A stretch of DNA of 64,000 nt from the NCBI GenBank assembly GCA_026018925.1, contig JAKSZU010000016.1, positions 558,001 through 622,000 on the forward strand. The letters are read 5' to 3'. The position numbers and the translations under genes were made by a program. Positions 60,040 through 64,000 of the stretch are shown one piece after another. The stretch's first letter is position 1. Each line of letters starts with the position of its first letter. Origin of the DNA: Tupaia tana. Taxonomy: Eukaryota; Chordata; Mammalia; Scandentia; Tupaiidae. The notes beneath the pieces are model-generated. The model made no database searches and was not told the origin of the DNA. It saw only the letters and a list, made by a program, of their open reading frames with translations.

Positions 60040-60300
60040 GAGGGGCCACCAGGTGGTGTGGTGGTTAAGGTGCTGGACTCCCACATGAAGGTCTGCAGTT
60101 TGAGTTCCAGACCTGGCAATTTGAAAATTACTCCAGGCGTGTGTGTATGCATACCCAAAATCCTGGGGGGAGAATGGAGGAGAAGGGATTACAGAGTGTC
60201 ATCCCCCTGGGGATGATTTCTCACTTTCCCTCTCACTATCTCTCTCTGCCTCTCTACAGCGAGCACATGAGCTCTATGGCAAAAACCTAAAATCCAATAA
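60040..60300 (+). mobile_element. tRNA-derived SINE, family A
   Basis: Head 'ggggccaccaggtggtgtgg', degraded B box, core 'ggggagaatggaggagaagg', ends 'ctatggcaaaaacct'. Confidence 0.87.
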
Positions 60301-60539
60301 AATAACATGGAACAGTGAAGAAAGAGTTCTGATTGGGAGCAGGATCTCTCTGTAAAGTTAAGCTCATAGAGAGAGGAGGATGGCGGTTGCCAGGACTGGA
60401 GTAGGGGGTGCAGGGAGGAATGGGAAAATATTGGTCAAAGGTTAAAAAGTTTCACAATTTTGTCAACTTAAAAACTTGATTAAATTTTCTAAACTATTTT
60501 TCTTAAATACATAAATAAAACGGCATTTTCTGAAAAGTA

Positions 60540-60793
60540 CTTTTTTTTTTTAGGTTTATGCCATAGAGTGTGTGTGCTTACTGGACAGAGACAGAAAAAA
60601 ACAGAGAGAGAGAAAGTGAGAAAGCACCCCCCAGGAGGTTGACCATACTGCAATCCCTTCTCCATTCTCCTCTCAGGATTTTAGATGCACACGCACCTGG
60701 CATGATTTTTCATGCCAACAGGTCTGAAACTCAAACCGTAGTAGGCCATGTGGAAATCCAATACCTTAACCATCATGCCACCTGCTGGCCTCC
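60540..60793 (-). mobile_element. tRNA-derived SINE, family A
   Basis: Reverse-strand copy ending 'catgccacctgctggcc'. Flanked by 'aaagtacttttt' and 'aaagaacttttt'. Confidence 0.87.
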
Positions 60794-61039
60794 AGGAAAG
60801 AACTTTTTTAAAGAACGCTAGATTCTGGTTTCCACACACAGTCAAAGACTGTCCCTAACCTGAGACTTCAGAAAGATGATCACTGTGGGGGACAGAGAGG
60901 GACAGCAGTGCAAGTGAGCCAAGTCACCCAAAGCGGAGGGCTCATGCCATTCTTGGGGCTCCTATGAGGACTTCGTACTGAACTTAAAATGCAGGGCACT
61001 ATCTGGATCTAACTATTTGCTTCCAAGAAATACAACGGC

Positions 61040-61265
61040 CAAGGTCAAGGTGGTGGTGCTGTGGTGACACAGCTGGGCCCCCAGGAAAGGGTCTGGGCCC
61101 ATGTCCAGGGCCCTTGCCAAGCACGTGGGTGTGCAGGCCCCTGTGATCTTGCTGGCTCCTCCTTGCAGGAGGATCGTGGCATGAAGACCCTGTTGGGAGT
61201 GACTATTTCTCTCTCTCACTCACTTGCTCTGTATTCCTCCTTCATGGAAGAAATAAACTTTTTTT
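61040..61265 (+). mobile_element. tRNA-derived SINE, family D
   Basis: Shares with 57855 the 'gtggtgacacag' head, the 'gaagaccctgttggg' block and the 'ctctctctcactcac' end. More GC-rich and diverged. Confidence 0.6.
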
Positions 61266-61401
61266 AAAGGCTAGAGGAGTATGTTAAATGGCACCAACAA
61301 GCCAATTCTGGACTACAATAAAACTCTTCAACCAAAAAACCTACAAGGAAAAGAAAAAGAAAGGAAGCCTACAATACTTACCTTCCCACCCCATCCCTCC
61401 A

Positions 61402-61402
<1 letters not shown>

Positions 61403-61445
<43 letters not shown>
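61403..61445. repeat. Uninterrupted poly(A), 43 bases
   Basis: Long pure A-run after 'ccatccctccac'. No retroelement body was recognised directly upstream. Confidence 0.95.
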
Positions 61446-61447
<2 letters not shown>

Positions 61448-61576
61448 AAAAAGCTAATGCAAGTGTAGACTTTGTTTAAAACTAGATTAAAATAAGCCAT
61501 CCAAATTTTAGGACAGTCAGTGAAATCTGAACAGTGACCAGATGCTTGGGGATACTAAGGAATAATGAGATGGAGT

Positions 61577-61725
61577 TGGTTATGATTAGAAAGAGATCTG
61601 TGGGACACAGATATGGTTTATTACCTGCTGATGAGGATGTGCATAGTACTCTCAACTGGACTGAGATGTATATCATGCTGGGGAAAGACTCTGCAATCTA
61701 AATGCTGTATAGCGATTTAATGTAT

Positions 61726-61756
<31 letters not shown>

Positions 61757-61760
61757 AATG
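61577..61760 (+). mobile_element. L1 3' end fragment with (ATC)n
   Basis: Matches bases 20-110 and the L1 3' UTR elsewhere. Ends 'gtatagcgatttaatgta' followed by about nine ATC units (61727-61756) and an A-rich tail. Confidence 0.7.
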
Positions 61761-62049
61761 GAAAAAAGATAAAAGAAAGAGTGTGCTTATTCTTTAGAGC
61801 GGCATAATGAAATACTCAAAGATGAAGCAGTATGATGTCTGGGATTTGCTTCAAGATAACCCAGGAGCGGGCCAGGTGAAAGAGACTGAGGGCCCAGCTG
61901 CAATGACAGACAGTGCCACTGCCTGGGGGCCCTGGGCTTAGCTCCTGGGCATATTGGGTATGATTGCAGGAGCCTGTACACCCAGCTAACTGAGAGGACG
62001 GAGCAGGAGGACTGCAAGGCAGCAAGGTCCTGTCAAAAACGCCTATCTC

Positions 62050-62297
62050 AGGGCCAGCAGGTGGCATGGTGGTTAAGGCACTGGACTCACATGGCTGACC
62101 GTGGTTCAAGTCCTGGACCTGGTATCTTGAAAATCACACCAGGAGCATGTGCACAAGTGCCCAAAAATCCAAGAATGGAGGAGAAGAGATTGCAGCATAC
62201 CCGTTCCCCCTGGGGAGTGGTTTCTCACTTTCCCTTCCTCTCTGTCTCTTTAGTGAGTATACTCACTCTATGCTTCCCCCCCCCCCAAAAAAAAGCC
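62050..62297 (+). mobile_element. tRNA-derived SINE, family A
   Basis: Head 'agggccagcaggtggcatgg', B box 'ggttcaagtcc', then 'ggaggagaagagattgcagc'. A C-run at 62277-62286 replaces the usual end. Confidence 0.88.
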
Positions 62298-62351
62298 TAT
62301 CTTTGTCTCTAGTTCTCTCTCTGACTCTCTCTTATAAAGGGAAATAAAAGA

Positions 62352-62597
62352 GGAGCTGGTCTCATAGCCTAGTGGTTAAGGGAGCTGGATCCCACATGAC
62401 TGATGGCAGTTCAAATCCCAGTCCCAGCAGCTTAAAAAGCACTCTGGTGCATGTGTGTGCCCTAAATCCCAGCAGAATGGGGAAATGGAGTAGAAGGGAC
62501 TGCAGCACACCCATGCCTCACTGCGGGTGCTTTCTACCTCCCTCCCTTTCTCTCTCTCTGTCTCTGTATGTGCCCTCTGGCAAAATATTTAAAAAGA
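62352..62597 (+). mobile_element. tRNA-derived SINE, family C
   Basis: Head 'gagctggtctcatagcctag' (A box-like), B box-like 'agttcaaatcc', ends 'gccctctggcaaaat'. Confidence 0.88.
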
Positions 62598-62789
62598 CAA
62601 GGCTGAGAGTCCTGTGAGATGCACACGCCATCAGTTACCACAGGGGCCGCTACACCTTTTACCAGGCCCTAATTCTTTTTTTATTCAGATTTTATTAACA
62701 AAAATACTGGAGACAAATTTGGATATATCATATACCCAAAATTTTGAGACACTGCAGAAAATTTCCTTAGATAAATATTTAAATATTTA

Positions 62790-63065
62790 ACAGATTTTTT
62801 TAATGCATTCAATCACTATACATCATTCAGCTTGAAGAGAGAATTTACCCAGCGTGAAATACACCTCAGACCAGTCCAAATGACAATACTATACAAGTTA
62901 TCTTCAACTGGTAATGAAACATTTCTGTATCTCACAAATGCATTACTTCTCTATCTTTCTCCCTAATTTACTTCCCTACACTCTTACTCTCTCCCGCCCT
63001 CCTTCCACACTGCCTCCAGTGTTCATTACTGTTTTCGGTGCTTTTATGCCCTGTTGATTTTGAGG
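62790..63065 (-). mobile_element. L1 3' UTR fragment, antisense
   Basis: Matches the L1 3' UTR at 36170-36620 ('cattcaatcactatacat', 'acttccctacactctt', 'cttttatg'). 5'-truncated. Confidence 0.8.
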
Positions 63066-64000
63066 AGAAAACATGGTCATGATGTCGTATTTTAATAAAA
63101 TACTCCCATATATATCAGGTGTTCAATGCATGTGCTGGTTATGGAGAGTGTTTATCTGCCCGGGAAGAAGCATAGGCTGGTCTGCATCTCTAGGTCTCAT
63201 TTCTATTTTCTGCAAAAGTATCTCATGAAAGACTTGGGCCAACAGATACAGAGCATGAAAGATTTTAAGCTGAAGTCAGATGGCATCATCTCATTGCTAC
63301 CAACTGATATTAACTCTGAGGAAGAATTTGGTTGAGCAGTCTTCAATTTGCCACATAATCCCTCACATGAACAATTATAAAAGAAAATCCGTAATTCACA
63401 AAAGTAAAATTCTTCTGGATATTGGGAAGGTCTGAATGTCTCAAAATTTTGTTCAAGACCAGGTATTTCTTTCTTCTGATTTGAAAATATGGGGTTTCCT
63501 GGAAAAGGTGTGGCCTGGTTAAGTATGGCAGACCAAAGCTCTCCCCACAGTGATGAGTGGAGATTTCTCAGGACCCACACCTTTCCCAAATTAGATAGAC
63601 TTCTGCCAATCCCAGGTATCAGACACATTTTTCATCACCAAGAATTATATACACATTTGCAGATGGAACTCTGATTCAAGTCCTATCATTGAAATTATGA
63701 ACTGTATTGCAATTCAATGGAGAAGGAGCTTTTCTGTAAACACTACACAGATGTACTTTTTGTTTAATCATCTCTGCATTTAGAGCCTGAAGGAGCCACT
63801 CCTCTTTTACATCATCAGATACATAGAGCACCACCCATGTCCAGGCAAAATGCAGCAGCAGCCAGGTGGTTCCGTGAGGCAGAGCTGTCATTGGTGGTCA
63901 TCTGATAAACTAATGGAGACTGGTCTTTAATACGCAGGGTGTGATCAAAAGGACCTTATGTAATACACATGTCATTTCTTGACTTGGCTTCATCTGAAAA
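63066..64000. other. No gene recognised at the right edge
   Basis: Moderate open frames occur on both strands (63126-63335 plus, 63203-63628 minus, 63676-63891 minus), but I recognise no protein family or splice pattern. USP18 upstream exons were looked for here and not found. Confidence 0.4.

Noticed and set aside
63126..63891. Possible exon or retrocopy at the right edge
   Set aside because: Frames of 60-140 codons on both strands, but no family recognised and no consistent splice sites or frame continuity.

Overview
The window reads as placental-mammal nuclear DNA with few genes and very many repeats. Evidence for a mammal: the last exons of USP18, retrocopies of mammalian mRNAs (RPL9, RYK, RET, OTUD4, RPS6), L1 LINEs with ORF1 and ORF2 remnants, an MLT1-like MaLR LTR and several ERV LTRs. 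The most frequent repeat is a tRNA-derived SINE with recognisable pol III A and B boxes and several subfamilies. It is not Alu, B1/B2, Can, Bov, VES, ERE or the rabbit C repeat. A less-sampled placental lineage such as colugo (Dermoptera) is a guess only.

Layout. 0-7 kb: L1 3' ends, an RPL9 retropseudogene, a solo LTR (2077-3229) with a perfect 6-bp target duplication, then SINEs. 7-16.5 kb: a RYK retropseudogene (10429-11790), an ERV LTR fragment, and a half-LINE: L1-like ORF1 with no ORF2 (13560-15628) plus a second 3' end of the same family. 16.9-23.8 kb: a RET retropseudogene split by an antisense LTR and a SINE, followed head to tail by an OTUD4 retropseudogene and a fragment of a gamma-type ERV. 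24-31 kb: GC-rich DNA with a 1,200-bp LTR-like element (25727-26926) and two exon-like pieces of a RALGDS-family gene. 31-33.8 kb: diverged direct repeats. 33.8-41 kb: nested antisense L1s with SINEs and another solo LTR (39360-39963). 44.3-51.9 kb: a sense L1 carrying an RPS6 retrocopy whose ORF is still open, then an older L1. 52-57 kb: MLT1-like and L2-like remnants and the minus-strand 3' end of USP18. 57-64 kb: a dense SINE cluster with long simple repeats and an L1 3' end.

USP18 is the only gene for which spliced coding exons with good splice sites are visible. It encodes the interferon-induced ISG15 deconjugase; the visible part covers the catalytic His segment and the C-terminus. Its upstream exons lie beyond the right edge or were not recognised. 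Almost all other long open frames are retrocopies, transposon ORFs or chance frames in GC-rich or low-complexity DNA. Boundaries given with target-site duplications are exact to a few bases; others are approximate and were read by eye.
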